Source: Lunularia cruciata (Eukaryota; Streptophyta; Marchantiopsida; Lunulariales; Lunulariaceae). Taken from it: a stretch of DNA of 64,000 bases. Location: NCBI GenBank assembly GCA_948567375.1, contig OX419758.1, positions 64,361,001 to 64,425,000 on the forward strand, written 5' to 3'. The translations under genes were made by a program, and so were the position numbers. Position 1 is the first letter of the stretch. Each line of letters begins with the position of its first letter. Positions 42,780 to 54,859 of the stretch are shown here, piece by piece. The notes beneath the pieces were generated by a model. The model had not been told where the DNA came from. It saw only the letters and a list, made by a program, of their open reading frames with translations, and ran no database searches.

Positions 42780-45291
42780 TCCAACAAATTTAGACCTTGC
42801 AACTTGCATATCTCATATAGCTTAGGTGCGGTGGGGTACCTAAGATATATGAGATATGTTTCTTATGTGGATATTGTACTATAGGGCCTGGCCCCATTTT
42901 ACCTCTTTTGTCTGTCCCTCGTAAGGCTTGATTGGGGTTTATCTTCCGGTCCCGGTTTCTCCCTCTCCTCGGCCGGTTGAAATTACTCTGCTTGCCGGTC
43001 ACTCCGGAGGGTTGCTAAGAGGGGCCCTTGACAAAGAAGCATTTCCAGGGTAAAACTTGGTATCGTAAATGATATTCAGTAAATTTGGCAGGAAGTGTCA
43101 ATCGCCGGCAAAATCTCGGCTTTCACGCTATGCTGAGCTCTGCACGGCAGCAAGGATTGTTCGATTCATCGAGTGAGACTAATGGCCGAAAGAGGAAGTT
43201 ACAGTAAGTTTTGGTGAAAGAAGTGGACGCCGGTTGACTTCTATCGATCGATCCCTCGAGCAGAACAGAAGTTGTTCTTCGTGTAGAAGGAGGAGAAATA
43301 AGTTCGGCGGAGCGACTTCTCTCCGCCTCTTCTCTTCCCTCCGTTGGTTAGTTTTTCGTGCGTCTTTGTGGTCCTTATTATTATGAGAGTTAACTTTGTC
43401 CCTTGTACACCTGTAAATCATGTCGGTCTGAATTGTCTGTTCTCGTCGTACTGCTGCTGCAGTTGTTGTCGCTGTTGTCTGATCTGTGAGTTTTCCTCTC
43501 AGCACAAAGAAATCCCGAAGCTTTACTACATCGAACTCGCGAGCGATTGCCTGATTGCAGTGTGGAGAGGAGGGGAGGGCTACGAATACAGTGGGAACGT
43601 GAAAGACGAGGAGGAGATTGCGAAAACTGTAGCGTTGGACTCAGGTCGAGAGTGTGCAGTGTTTCTTGGTGTAAAGGTGAAGGAGGTGTTGTGGCAGTAG
43701 AAGCAGGGGACGAGAGGAGGTGGGGTAAACGGGAAAGGAGGGAGGGTGAAGGGATTGGGGAGTGACCATGAGGAGATCGAGGAGAAACAGGCGAAGCGTT
43801 GAGCTAGGAGGAAGAAGAGGAAGAGAATAGGAAGAGAGGAGATGCCCTAATTAATGGGAGTAGTAGTCTGTTGGTGCAGGGGAAGTCTTGTCCGGCTGAG
43901 GAGGATGGAGTTAGCTTTAGTGGATGTGGACGAAATTCGCGAGCGAGAATATGAAGGAGGAGCTGCTGCACGTAGTAGACTACGCAGGTTAAAAGGACGA
44001 GTGGAGCGAGAGAAAACTTCAGGCCATGCATGCTGATAGCCGTCGCAGTGCCGGGCCCTGTACGGCATGGCTGCCCCTGCACCCCTTCCTCATCGATCTT
44101 TGTCACCTCCCTCTCTTGCTCCCAATGCAAGACCGTCATCCTCTTCGCCTGCTCCGTCCGCATACAAAAAGGAGCAAGATGTAGCTGCAGGACGTCGTCG
44201 GGTACATCAGTCAACACTCCTTCCCGCACGAGCATTTTGTTGATCAGTCGTTGATGGATTTTGTCTGGCTTTGTACCCTGGAAGAATCATCCTGAAGTCA
44301 CGATGCACTTGGATCTGCGCATATGAAGTTTTGAAATAAATTTTTTGTCAGATCCAATCATATAAAGCACTCAAATTCTTGTCCAGTGAAATGGATTGGA
44401 GCTGGTAGCAGAGTGGGCAGATGATCTTCTTACTATCGATCTCATAAATACTGCAAACTGGATCTCACCATATGTCAAGCTGCAATCCTGTGTCTCCGTA
44501 ACGCACTTAAATGTCAATTGGAGAAAGTCTAGCTGAGTCTTGGCAATTTTCGGAGCAATTTAGTAATTCTTGCCTCATTGCCTCACTATGATTGACAATC
44601 ATGCCCCTGAGCGATTGTTAATTTGCAGATAAAGATCCCTTTTGCAATTGTGAACCCAGCTTTAAGCTAAATTTTACTATTCTGGCTCCATTATTCACAG
44701 CCAAATAGATATCCTATCGAGGAAGTCAATCGTATCGAAACAAACTCCATGTGACACCTGCCGCGCTTCAGGATGTCCAATCCTGTTCCAATTGGACGTT
44801 GCCAAATTGCACAGTGCATTATTCAACTCTTGGGTATTGCACTGGAAAGAATGATATGTGCAATCGTGACCCCAGAGAGATAAAGCGAACAGCAGTTTTT
44901 CATAGGAAAGAACAAGATGCAACTTCTCATCAGTCGCTTGAGCGTGTGTGTTCTCTGCTTGAGTTAATTCTTTAGCCGCTTTCACCAACAAACATTCTGC
45001 ACCTTCTTTCCTTGTGTGTCTACATTATGTAGGACAGGGATAATATAATATGAGGTAGTTCGCATGTTCAAAGACACTGATTGTTTACATCCAGCAAGCC
45101 AAGGAGCGCATATATACCTTAGCTTTGAAGTATGCAGTGATTGTGAAGCATGTCAGTCCTGAACATGTTGACTGCCTAAGCGATCACCTCTCACTGTGAA
45201 AGCATGTCACTTTGAATAGTGTTTTACCAGACGATGACGATTCGCTCTCTGCCTTTTCACACTTCTAATTGTTTCCACTGTCACTCTGCAG
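42780..45291 (+). promoter_or_regulatory. GC-richer upstream region of the BLISTER-like gene
   Basis: Base composition rises here relative to the repeats on the left. There are CT-rich and TCTCC stretches (42950-43360) and long Ser/Leu or Gly/Arg frames on both strands with no recognised motif. The promoter, 5' untranslated exons and first coding exon of the gene are expected in this interval. No certain TATA box or start codon could be assigned. Confidence 0.4.
43130..43203 (+). other. Candidate first coding exon of the BLISTER-like gene
   Basis: An ATG at 43130 opens 24 codons ending NGRKRKLQ at a strong GTAAGT donor (43204). The BLISTER N terminus is known to have a basic AGKR(R/K)L segment just before the Lys-rich stretch encoded at the start of the next exon, so the content fits. 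However, the phase at this donor (two bases over) does not match the acceptor at 45292. A further small exon or another donor would be needed. Confidence 0.3.
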
Positions 45292-48200
45292 TATGAGGTA
45301 TTCCTCAAGAATAAACAAAAAAAAACTGGAACTGGGAAGCCTCAGAAAACCTCAGGAGGAAAAACGACTGATTTATCAGCTCCGAATGTTATCGAGGATG
45401 CTCAGCAATCAGCTGCCACTAGACCTTCACAGCAACCGAACACATCGGAGACCTCTAACGGACATGTCTCTACGGAGAATCGTGAAGATGGAATCAACGG
45501 TGACTCCAAACACAGCCCGTCTACGGAGCTGGCCCTGGTTCCAGTTCCGGATAGGCAGCAGACGGGCAGTGTACCTTCTTCAGATGCAGAGATTCGACTT
45601 CTTGAAGCGGAACAGGATTTTGACTCAAAAATATATTCAAGCGGTATTAGTAGCAGTGCTGTTAATGCAACCAGAGGATTGTCTATACAGGAAACTGATC
45701 AGCGAAATATTAGTTCCTCAGAGAGGATTGGTGATTCATTCAGGCAGGATGCAGCTGAAAGAAACATGTTTGGCATGCCAACAGCTTCGCTCGGCGCCAG
45801 TGGTCCCTTAGTATATCCTGCGCATAAACCTCCATCGGTCTCCCAGCACCTTGGAACCCCCATTTCAGTAAGTGGACATGATAAGACAGAATTGAGTCGA
45901 ACTCTTCCTGTGGTACGTCCTTCTCCTTTCGCTCAGTCATTCTCTTCAAGCCAGGGATTTCAAAACGGTTCCTTCTCTACAAATCAGCGACCTGTTGGTG
46001 CAAGCTTGGTGCAGCTAGACAACAAGCTGTTCTCAAATAGGACTGAACGTCAAGAAGCTCGTCCTCCCAGTTCTATGGAGCCAGAGCAAGAACTGATATC
46101 TTCTGCGGGGTCAATGGGAACGTTAGTACCTGTGTCTACAACGGAGTGGATGACTTCCGACAGGCACCCTGGTGAGATCTCTATCTGCTCTGAGCACGAT
46201 CTCTGACATGAGGGACTTCGTCTCCATGTGCTTACTTCGACGGATACCCTTGTGTCGTCGCTGGTTCTGACATGTCTTGCATCTGCATTTGTATTCCAGG
46301 TGGTAACACGTCAAGCGAAGGAATAACATCTCTATTTCCTAACAATGCAGAAAGTTGGAGAGCGCCAAACCCGGAAATGCTGAATGGACCATTTTCGTCA
46401 GTTGTGAATAATACGTTCAGCACATTACCCCCTCCTAGTAGGATAGAAAGTTTTGCTCCAGTGCGACCTCCCTTCTCGGATGCACCAGATCCCAAATATC
46501 TTCCATTTCCTCCCCCACGGTCTCATCCACCACTATATTCAAGTCTCCCTCATATGAGTAAGTCAGAACCTTCCCTGCCACCCAATATTAATAATGCCTC
46601 AGAATCCGGTTCCTCTTCATACACCTCGATACAAGCACCGCCCACTACCACTAGTGTCTTTGGTAGCACTTCTCTACTACCTACTCAATCATACACTACT
46701 CCGTTTGCTGCAACTAGTTCCTCTAATTCCACCATTTACGAGAATGGCATTCTCGAACCTACTTCGACTGTAAATCTTTCTACCCAGACGATGCGAGTTG
46801 GAGAACCTGGGGATCGGTTTTGGCAACCGCCGCCACCGAAGCCTGCACAAGACGACTTTTTGGAGCAGGTATTGATGAAAGCCCCTGTTTCATGGTGACA
46901 ATATTGCCTGCGAAAGAATAGATCCTCACTCTCTGGACTTCATTATATTTGATGGATCATGTAGGATCTAGTCAGGTCCACTAACTAATTTTGCGACCTG
47001 CTTATGGTGTTTGAGTGCAGCACATTGAAGATTTGACTCAAGAGAAGTACTCACTGCAACGGGGTCTGGATGCTGCCAGAGCACTAGCAGAAACCTTAGC
47101 ACAGGAGAATTCCGCTCTTACAGAAGATTACAACAAGCAGGTAAACTTGTGTTGTTGGTTTAAGCATTAATTCATTTTATTTTGGGTACAAGTTGCGTCC
47201 AATAAAATTTGGTTTATTTGAGTCCTAGGCACGATTCAATCAGCATCAGGCTGCTGTGCTCATAATTTGGGCCATTATTTATAGTAGTAACCTTTTTTCA
47301 ATCTACCAGGCCTGGAGACTATCACATGGTCAGTAAGTTTAATCGTTTAGCACTTTTGACAATCGCATAACCGTAAGTCTTGGTACTTAGTGCCCTTCAG
47401 TCCTGGGCTTTGTAAACCTCGTGAGTTGCATTTTATGGCTCTGCCACATCACTTGAAGATAGCTGATGCTTTTGTCAGATTAGACGTTTGACCCTGTACA
47501 CTAAACGAGCAGCTGTCTGATGTGGAAGTATCTGGATGTTGAATTTGCTAGGGTGCGCTGGTTAACGAGCTAAAAGAAGAGACAGAAAGACATAATGAAG
47601 AGATGCGTGCTCAAGTGGTACGTCTTCTCTTTCTTGCACGTTATCTCCGCACTGGGTTATTGATATCCAGGTCGTTTTATGGTATTTCGGGGACCCTATC
47701 TTTCGTGGTCAGTAGAGATGTAGTCTTTCGTACCCATTCTGTACCCAATAGAATGGTGAAGCTTTTCACTTGCGGAGACAATAGGAGTTGTTCACTCTAT
47801 TCCTTCTGGAGCCGTCATAGAAGTTAAAATTATTGTTACCTGCGGAAACCATTCCGACAGGCCTATGGTAGCTTGCCACTCTGGTAAAAGTTCCTATGCT
47901 AACTGCGCCGGCGCCTAACTGCTTACTGCCAACCTTCGATAGTTCAACCTAATCTCATCTGACGCAGGTCATACACTAAACCATGGTTCACATTATTTCA
48001 ATGACTTATCTGTCAGTGAAGGTTGAACACAAACGCCAACGTCACTGTTCGTTGGGCCATATTCCATCTGCAGCCACTGAGAACATTTGGGCAGCACTGA
48101 ATTCCTAGGCAAGTAGAAAAAGGGCATATATCGGACGAGATCAAAAGTTTCGGACTTACAAGCGCTTGTTCCTATCTTCCTTTCAGGCTGTGGTAAAAAA

Positions 48201-51200
48201 TATGAGGTCCGAAAGGGACAAAGCTCTCCAGGAAGGGCAAGCAGCTGTGGGCCGAGCACAAGCTCTTGCAGCTGAGGTTATTGCACTTGAAGAGAAGGTA
48301 CTGTCTTATTCAGCACTCTTATTAGCTTTCATTTGGATTCCTACTCCGTAAATAAACTTACAGGGTCAAGAACACTTGGGACAGTGAAGCTTGCTGGAAT
48401 TAGTCACCGTTAGTGACGATTGTTGGAATTGACTATGTCCTAGTACCTGCTGGGTTTGTCAGCTGGTTCACCATTTGGACAGCCTTCACGAGGGCAGTCG
48501 AGCATAATCGACATGGAAAGGAAGCATAGATGTGACATACACGCAGGTTCTTATCCCGTTAAGTTACATTATAGTAGTAATTATATAGGGCTTCTTTTAT
48601 AGTGGAGTAATACAGGTCGGAGTCTCAACGTCCTAGAAACTGAATCTGGGACCCCTCGATAAAGTGGAGATTGGTTATTCTGGTCCCTAAATTTGTGATT
48701 GCTTTGTTTTGATTTGAAGATTCTTTCTTGAGCTTCCAGGTTCTTAGATCGCGGTCTCAAGAGTTAAAGCTGCAACGAGAGATGGAGACGCTAGCGGCTG
48801 ATACAGATTCTTACAGGTACTATTCATAAGCGTATTGTTGCACTTTAACATGGAGATGAATGAAAATCACGATGGTAAGTGGTGGTGCAAGAGTTTATGC
48901 TCTTATGGGGCTAAAATATTCACTCAAGATAATCTGGAGAACCTATTCCAATTTATAATTCAAAGTACAAGTGCTAACGTTTGGCACCCGTGCAGGCGAC
49001 AAATCGCGTCACTGGAGAAGGATCGGGCGAATCTGCGGTCCCTCGTCGAAGCACTCCAAGAAGGTAGGAGTGTACTTGTTACAGTTGCTTTTTATCTAGC
49101 GAGTTTGTTGACCAGTACCGTCTGCTGTCTATTCATTACGTTTATATTTAGCTCTAATATTTCTGGGACCAGCTACATTTTCGTAGTTAACGTGAACAAA
49201 TCTACTCATGTCTTGGTACGTGTACGGCACAATTTGGGTTTAATCGTAAGATTATATGTCAGCACTTCATACTGTCATCTAACAGCTTTTAGTGCTTGCG
49301 GTATGCAGTTGTGACTGAAGTGAGCTCCACGATACCTTGAGTTGCATTCCAGAATCTTACTGGTTGGAGACCAAATGCGTTACAAGTAGATGCAAGCTCC
49401 AAGGAACACCAGCGTATTTTCTCAATAGATTGACTGAAATTGTTTTCTGTTCTGTCCTGCCAGAGAAAGCTCTTCTCCAAACACGGCTACGAATGGCTGC
49501 GAGTTTTCAGGACATGCGACTTGCTACTCATGATGCCTATGAGACGGCAACGTCGGGATCAAATGCCAACAGCAAATCGGATGCTTGGACGTCCACAGGT
49601 GACCTGGGTATGAATAATTCCTCCGAATGTTATTTTATGTTTTGAAGTAAATAAGGAGATGTCCTAGAAGCTGGCGCCTGTCTGTCAACAAGATGACTTC
49701 TGGACGATGGGCTTTGCAATACTGGGTAGAGTTATGGTCAGCAGTCCTACTAGTGACTAAGACCTTCCGATTTGACGGGTAAGTATCGGAAGTAGTACTA
49801 ATGAGCACGTTCTTTAGAAGTTTGATAGTTCTATTGTAGTCAAGGCGCTGTCTGTTCTAGGTTATCAGTGTTGGTTTGAAGCAAATCCTGTTGTAGGACA
49901 GGTTGATGGAGACTAGAGTTCTAGCCTCCTTGAATGATCTATTCCTGTTCCAGTTGTTTGTGATGTGTGTCTAGTACTTTGAAACGTTCATCTACAACGT
50001 GCATGGTAGCTTATTCAAGTGTGGAGGACATACATCTTTGGAATTATTGAGCAGATAAACGCTTTGCTGCTTATACGATTTGCCTTTCTATTCTTGCTAT
50101 CTCCGTTATCGAAGAATAAGGTACTGAGACTATCTATTGCAATTTTCCCACGTGCAGAATTGGAAGTGTTTTTGACTGCAGGAACCGCGGTGTTACCTCC
50201 CTCATCCCACATTTCCCTGGAGCCAGCTCAACTTGCCGGCTTTCCGTCTTTTCAGCAACAGCATGAGCAACCTGCGATCATGCCTGCCGTCCAAACAATG
50301 CCACTTCTGTCCCCTACCTGTGTCAGCCACCACTCGGACTCCTCTTCATCACATACTACAGCAAGAGGATCTTCCATTCAGCCTTCAACAGGATTAATGG
50401 GCATTGGTGGACGTAGCCTTCCCCGGAGTTTGGGAACCTCGATAATTCCCAGTGATCATGTAGCAATTGTTGAGAACATCAATATTCTTATCTCAGAGGT
50501 ATTGTTTCTGGCTCACTTCCTCTATCCTTAGTTTACTACGTTCAGAGTTGAGAACCCTTTGAGCCCGAGTCGTTATGAAACTGGCATGACGTGGTTGTCG
50601 TTTTCAACATCTTGCGAGTAAGCATGCCGCTAGAATTTGCCAACTATATAGGTTCGTATCATCGCAAGTACTTGTAGATTCAATCGCTGAACTAAACTTT
50701 CTTGTCGTCTCTTGTTTTGCGTCAACAGTTGGCAGAAGAGAAGGAAGCTCTTTTGAAAACACTAAGAGCGGAATCTGTGGGAGCTTCAGAGTTGAGAGTA
50801 AGGCCCTCACTGGAGCTTTTGAGGTTCAAACATAATATTCATATAACGTTATTTGATGATTTCATTAGTTTCCGATATGCACTCGTTGTTGAGTTCACAT
50901 CCCTTATTCAGTGTTGCTAATTCAGCAATCTTCGGACCGTCACGCAGGCCTTGAATGCAGAGTTGTCCCATAAACTAGAAGTGCAGACACAGCGTTTAGA
51001 GTTGGCAGTCGCACAAAGCATGGCTCATGGTTCTACCCAACCGATGGAGAGTGCATATGAAACATCTCGAATGGGAGCAATCTATGTTGATGAAGGAGAT
51101 GAGGTACGCTTCTATTCGTCCCCACAACTCCGTTTTGAATTTTGAATTTTTCCATACGTTTCTTACTACTTTCTCTAGGCAAGCTAAGGTTGTGATTCTC

Positions 51201-51397
51201 GAAATAGATTTGACATCTTTGTTGGTCATCGCGAAGTGAAAGGCCATGAATAAGATCACCTTTGTGCGAGAAGATGAGAGAAAGGAACTCGATGTTCCTA
51301 AACTGGATTGGTGGTTCGCTTGCAGGTGGTGGATAGAGTGCTAGGATGGATTATGCAGCTATTTCCAAGTGGTTCATCAAGGCGTAAGCGTCTCTGA
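45292..51397 (+). CDS. BLI: BLISTER-like protein (5' end missing), twelve exons
   Basis: Exons: 45292-46171, 46300-46868, 47021-47140, 47552-47617, 48187-48297, 48740-48816, 48996-49063, 49464-49607, 50158-50498, 50729-50797, 50948-51103, 51326-51397 (TGA). All introns are GT-AG and phases agree, giving 890 codons. The N-terminal part is Lys-rich (KNKQKKTGTGKPQK), followed by a long Ser/Pro/Gln-rich low-complexity region. The C-terminal half is coiled coil, starting HIEDLTQEKYSLQRGLDAAR. Later parts include VIALEEK, SLEKDRANL, LAEEKEALLKTLRAES, LSHKLEVQTQRLEL and the end VVDRVLGWIMQLFPSG. These blocks match Arabidopsis BLISTER in order. BLISTER is a plant coiled-coil protein that interacts with the Polycomb-group protein CURLY LEAF and affects development and stress responses. 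The same role here is inferred from homology. The first coding exon is not certain. Confidence 0.88.
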
Positions 51398-53342
51398 CAA
51401 AGAACAAGTGTCTAAACATCTATCCACGCAATCGCATGCCTGTTTTAGAACCCAATGTGGTGAACTACACATGATGATGTTCAATTTGTTAGAGGTGTCA
51501 GTCAGATAAAGCAGCTCTTGTTGGAGCACCCTTCTTGGGGCCACCTCGTGTAATATGTTAGATTAAATTTAGGTCTCACCGCCTAAAATTCTTTGAATTA
51601 GAGTATACGCCCCAAAGTTGGCCCAGCCCACTCCTTTATCCAAAGCCGGACTGGACCCTGTCAACGGTTTTCCATTGCAGCCATTTTGATTTCGTGATGA
51701 ATTATTATTTGGTTTTTCATGACTAATGACCATGACATGTCAAGCTAAATCCTTCGCCATCTGCCCTGGCACAGTCATCACTTGATAGAAGAAGCAGTCT
51801 GGCTTCTAGTCTGAGACTGTTTAAAGTTCAACTGTCCAGACTGGAATTTCCACTTTCTATGTGTACCCCAGTTAGCCTTGTGGCACAGGGTTGACTGGGA
51901 GAGCCAGAATTCTAGCTCCTTCGCCCACCAAAGCATGGATGAGGTAATCTTTGCCGTTGTAGTTTGTGTTCTATTCCAATTTTCCGACCATTATGTCAGC
52001 CAAAAAAGAATTCTGACTTTGCTCCTGTAGTAGGATTCCTTGACGCAGTTCGCCGTTTGCAACTGCATCAAGCCTCAAATATACTGAACATTCATGTGAG
52101 ATCATTGTGATGAACTTATTTGAGGATTAATTCCGATCTCGTGTTGCACTGTATTGAAAGACAAATGGGTGGGTTGTATATTCAGATATTTTGGACAATG
52201 CAGGTCATGTTCAAACGATATCCTTTTCCTCATGAGACCACTATTATATTTGATATTGTGCCTGCACAAAGTACGAGACCTTTTGTTTCCATATATTAGC
52301 AAAGTGAGTTGAAGAATGCGATGTGATGTCCAAGCCTAAATGGGTGAAAGTCATGTACTGTACAAGCATGTTGTTCAACGCGTCTTGAGCGAGGTTGCTC
52401 TTCGGAGAGCTTAGTTATTGACAGAGCACAAGTATTCCATCTGTGAGCAATTGCGGGGTGTTACTCTTCCGGAGACATGTCAATCCTGTTTGGACTGCAA
52501 ATATGGCTGTTGACATCGATTGGCTTACTGGCTTTATAGAGGCAGAAGATTCCTTCTTGTATAATAGAGAGGGCAAACAATTGATCTCTATCGCGTTTGG
52601 CTGAACTCAAAATTTAGACAGGCCTTTATTAGAGGCTATAAGACGTAGGCTACAAAGACCAACAGGCTTTAAGCTGTGGCTTGAGAATGAAAAAGTCTAT
52701 TAAACAACAACCGAGGGTAGCAGATTTGGTACTTCGCGGGTAAGAACTAGAGTGACCATTCCAGTACAAGAACAGCAGAGGACTCTCACGTGATATACAA
52801 AAATTTCCTACTTTCAAACAGAAGATAGACGATGGGATGGGGTCTTTCATCCTTATTTGTGAAGTCCATGAATTTAAGTTCCAAAGTGGGGGATACAATA
52901 GGTGTTTCAATATTTGATTAATGGATACTATACAAGGACTCCATTGAAAGTAAAGTTGGTTTACAATGAGAATTTGACTAATATTATATGGGCATCACAC
53001 GGAGAGTTCTTGAAATTATTATTGGGTCGTGCACTTAATATTGGGCAGCGATCCCATAGCTAAAATTTAGGCCATTTCAATCATTTATAATCCTTTATGA
53101 CAATGTAGTAAACTCTTATAATTTCACTAAAATTAAATTTTCAATCAAGATTATACCTTGGGAACTAATAATCTCATGCGCTTGTAGCGTAAACTCATTG
53201 GAGGTAAATAGAACTATAGTGCCACTGAATATATGCACCCCTTATAGGAAGGGATAGGAAATTATATGATATGAAAGTATTCTTCCTCTTTTTCTTCCAA
53301 CCTTGGCACTTGCATCTTTTCTTGACTTGCTTCCTCTCTTTG
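51398..53342. other. Downstream intergenic DNA
   Basis: The first part holds the 3' untranslated region of the BLISTER-like gene. No further gene was supported. Small open frames lack motifs. Confidence 0.5.
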
Positions 53343-53516
53343 TCTCTCTCCTTTGCTCGTTATATTTCACACTTTGTTATGTCTGTCATTTCCTCAACTA
53401 TCTCTCTCCTTTGCTTCTTGTATTTCACCCTTCGTTATGTCTCTCATTGCCTCAATTGTCTCTCTCCTTTGCTTGTTGTATTTCACACTTTGTTATGCCT
53501 CTCATTGCCTCAACAT
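53343..53516. repeat. 58-bp tandem repeat, three copies
   Basis: Exact 58-base period with units at 53343, 53401 and 53459, each TCTCTCTCCTTTGCT followed by GTATTTCAC, TTTGTTATG and TCTCATTGCCTCAA variants. The Ser/Leu/Cys-rich open frames across this stretch, in all three forward frames, are by-products. Confidence 0.9.
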
Positions 53517-53524
53517 CCGCACAC

Positions 53525-53670
53525 ATTACTCAACCCTAGAAGAAGTTCATGTTGCTCTCTAAGCTCACACTCATTCTCTCTCTAATCATTTTGATACACT
53601 ACTCAAGCCTAGAAGTTCATGTTGCTCTGTAAACTCACACTCATTCTCTCTAGTCACTTTGATATGGATA
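53525..53670. repeat. 73-bp tandem duplication
   Basis: ACTCAA-CCTAGAAG and then TTCATGTTGCTCT-TAA-CTCACACTCATTCTCTCT occur twice at an offset of 73 bases, directly after the 58-bp repeat. Confidence 0.8.
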
Positions 53671-53999
53671 TCTCTTCTTGACTTGCTTCCTCTCTCTAGT
53701 CATACATTTGAAGATTTAGCTTGTATGAATAGATTTTAGTTTAATACATAAATGGAAGTGGATTTTCAATACTTGATTTTTGCATGTATTCATCTTTTTT
53801 CTTTAAATATAATCAAAAAAATATTTTAATTTTTGATAGAAAATTAAGATACCACTCTATTTTCATAAAAATTATTTTTCTTGATTAAAATTTTTAGTAT
53901 TCTCATAAATAGTTAGGTATTTAAATTTTTATCAAATTTAAGAGATGATATTTATATCAAAATATATATCCATGGAATTATCTTTTATTTCTGAAATGA

Positions 54000-54491
54000 A
54001 AAAGATCTCTAATCCAAGCCCATGCTCATTTGTTTGAAGGGCTTTGTTATGAAATGTTGCATGTATGCATACCATTTGCAAGAAACCAAAAGGTGACATA
54101 AAGTTTATGTCTTTGAGTTACTTACATGGAGAAATATACTAGGCCCAAATCCCATATCCACAACACTTCAACTTGGTGAATCAACTGGCCCTTCCGAGTC
54201 GTCTTACAAAAGGACAACTATGGGTGGAAGTCAAAGATCTTGGATAGCACTCACAACCATGACTTAGCAAGAAATCTTGCAGTGTACCTTCTTCACACTC
54301 TTCCAGAAGATGAAAGAAACACCATTGAAGAATTGTGTAGGGTTGGAACAATGTTGAGGCAAATTATCAACATACTTCATGAGCATAATCAAGTCTACAA
54401 AGTCAATCTTTAAGTTATATGCAATTTCAAGAGTGCAACCAAAAGAAAGAGATTAGATGTGCATTCTCCATTTGAACTACTTGATACATTC
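54000..54491 (+). pseudogene. MULE/FAR1-type transposase, N-terminal piece
   Basis: In shifting frames the sequence reads DNYGWKSKILDSTHNHDL, which fits the W-x-HNHDL pattern after the FAR1 DNA-binding region. LPEDERNTIEELCRVG and LRQIINILHEHN follow and resemble the helical segment before the MULE catalytic core. It ends exactly at the CATTC target site of B1, and the coding sequence resumes on the other side at 60063. Confidence 0.7.
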
Positions 54492-54852
54492 TACAATATG
54501 GAGTTTGGCAACAAAGTTAGTTAGGGCTAACGAAGTAGCAAATAGAAAAATTAGTCTAGAATATTCTAAAAGTATCTAGGAAGCTTCTTGGGAAGCTTCC
54601 CAACTAGCTTAGCTTGCATACCAAGTAAACAACTTCTAGAACAAAGTTTCTTGCAAAGCTTCCCGGTTAACTTGGCTTGCACTCCAAGAAAATCACTCAA
54701 GGAAACTTCTTGAGAAGCTTCTCAAGGCCTTGTATGCTCCTTATAAATACCAAAGCCAAAGCTCATGCTAGGAATTTGAAGTTTCTCTAATTCAAGTGTC
54801 CCAATGTGAGCTTCCATTCTCCTATTTCTCTCTTTGGTCTCGATCTTTTACA
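54492..54852 (+). repeat. B1 5' LTR and primer-binding site
   Basis: Starts TACAATATGGAG (the usual leading TG is lost) and ends CTTTTACA. TTGGTATCATAGGAAG follows at 54853 and is a degenerate Met-tRNA primer site. It contains CTTATAAATACC near 54740. Confidence 0.85.
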
Positions 54853-54859
54853 TTGGTAT

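Noticed and set aside
43804-44235. 143-codon minus-strand frame ending in a run of Ser
   Set aside because: It has no recognisable motif, lies in the expected 5' region of the plus-strand BLISTER-like gene, and its Ser run comes from a simple GGA-type repeat.
53271-53585. Ser/Leu/Cys-rich open frames that look like membrane peptides
   Set aside because: All three forward frames are open because the sequence is a CT-rich 58-bp tandem repeat; this is a composition artefact.
53343-53670. Possible CRISPR-like array
   Set aside because: Units are contiguous and similar along their whole length, with no unique spacers, in a plant genome.
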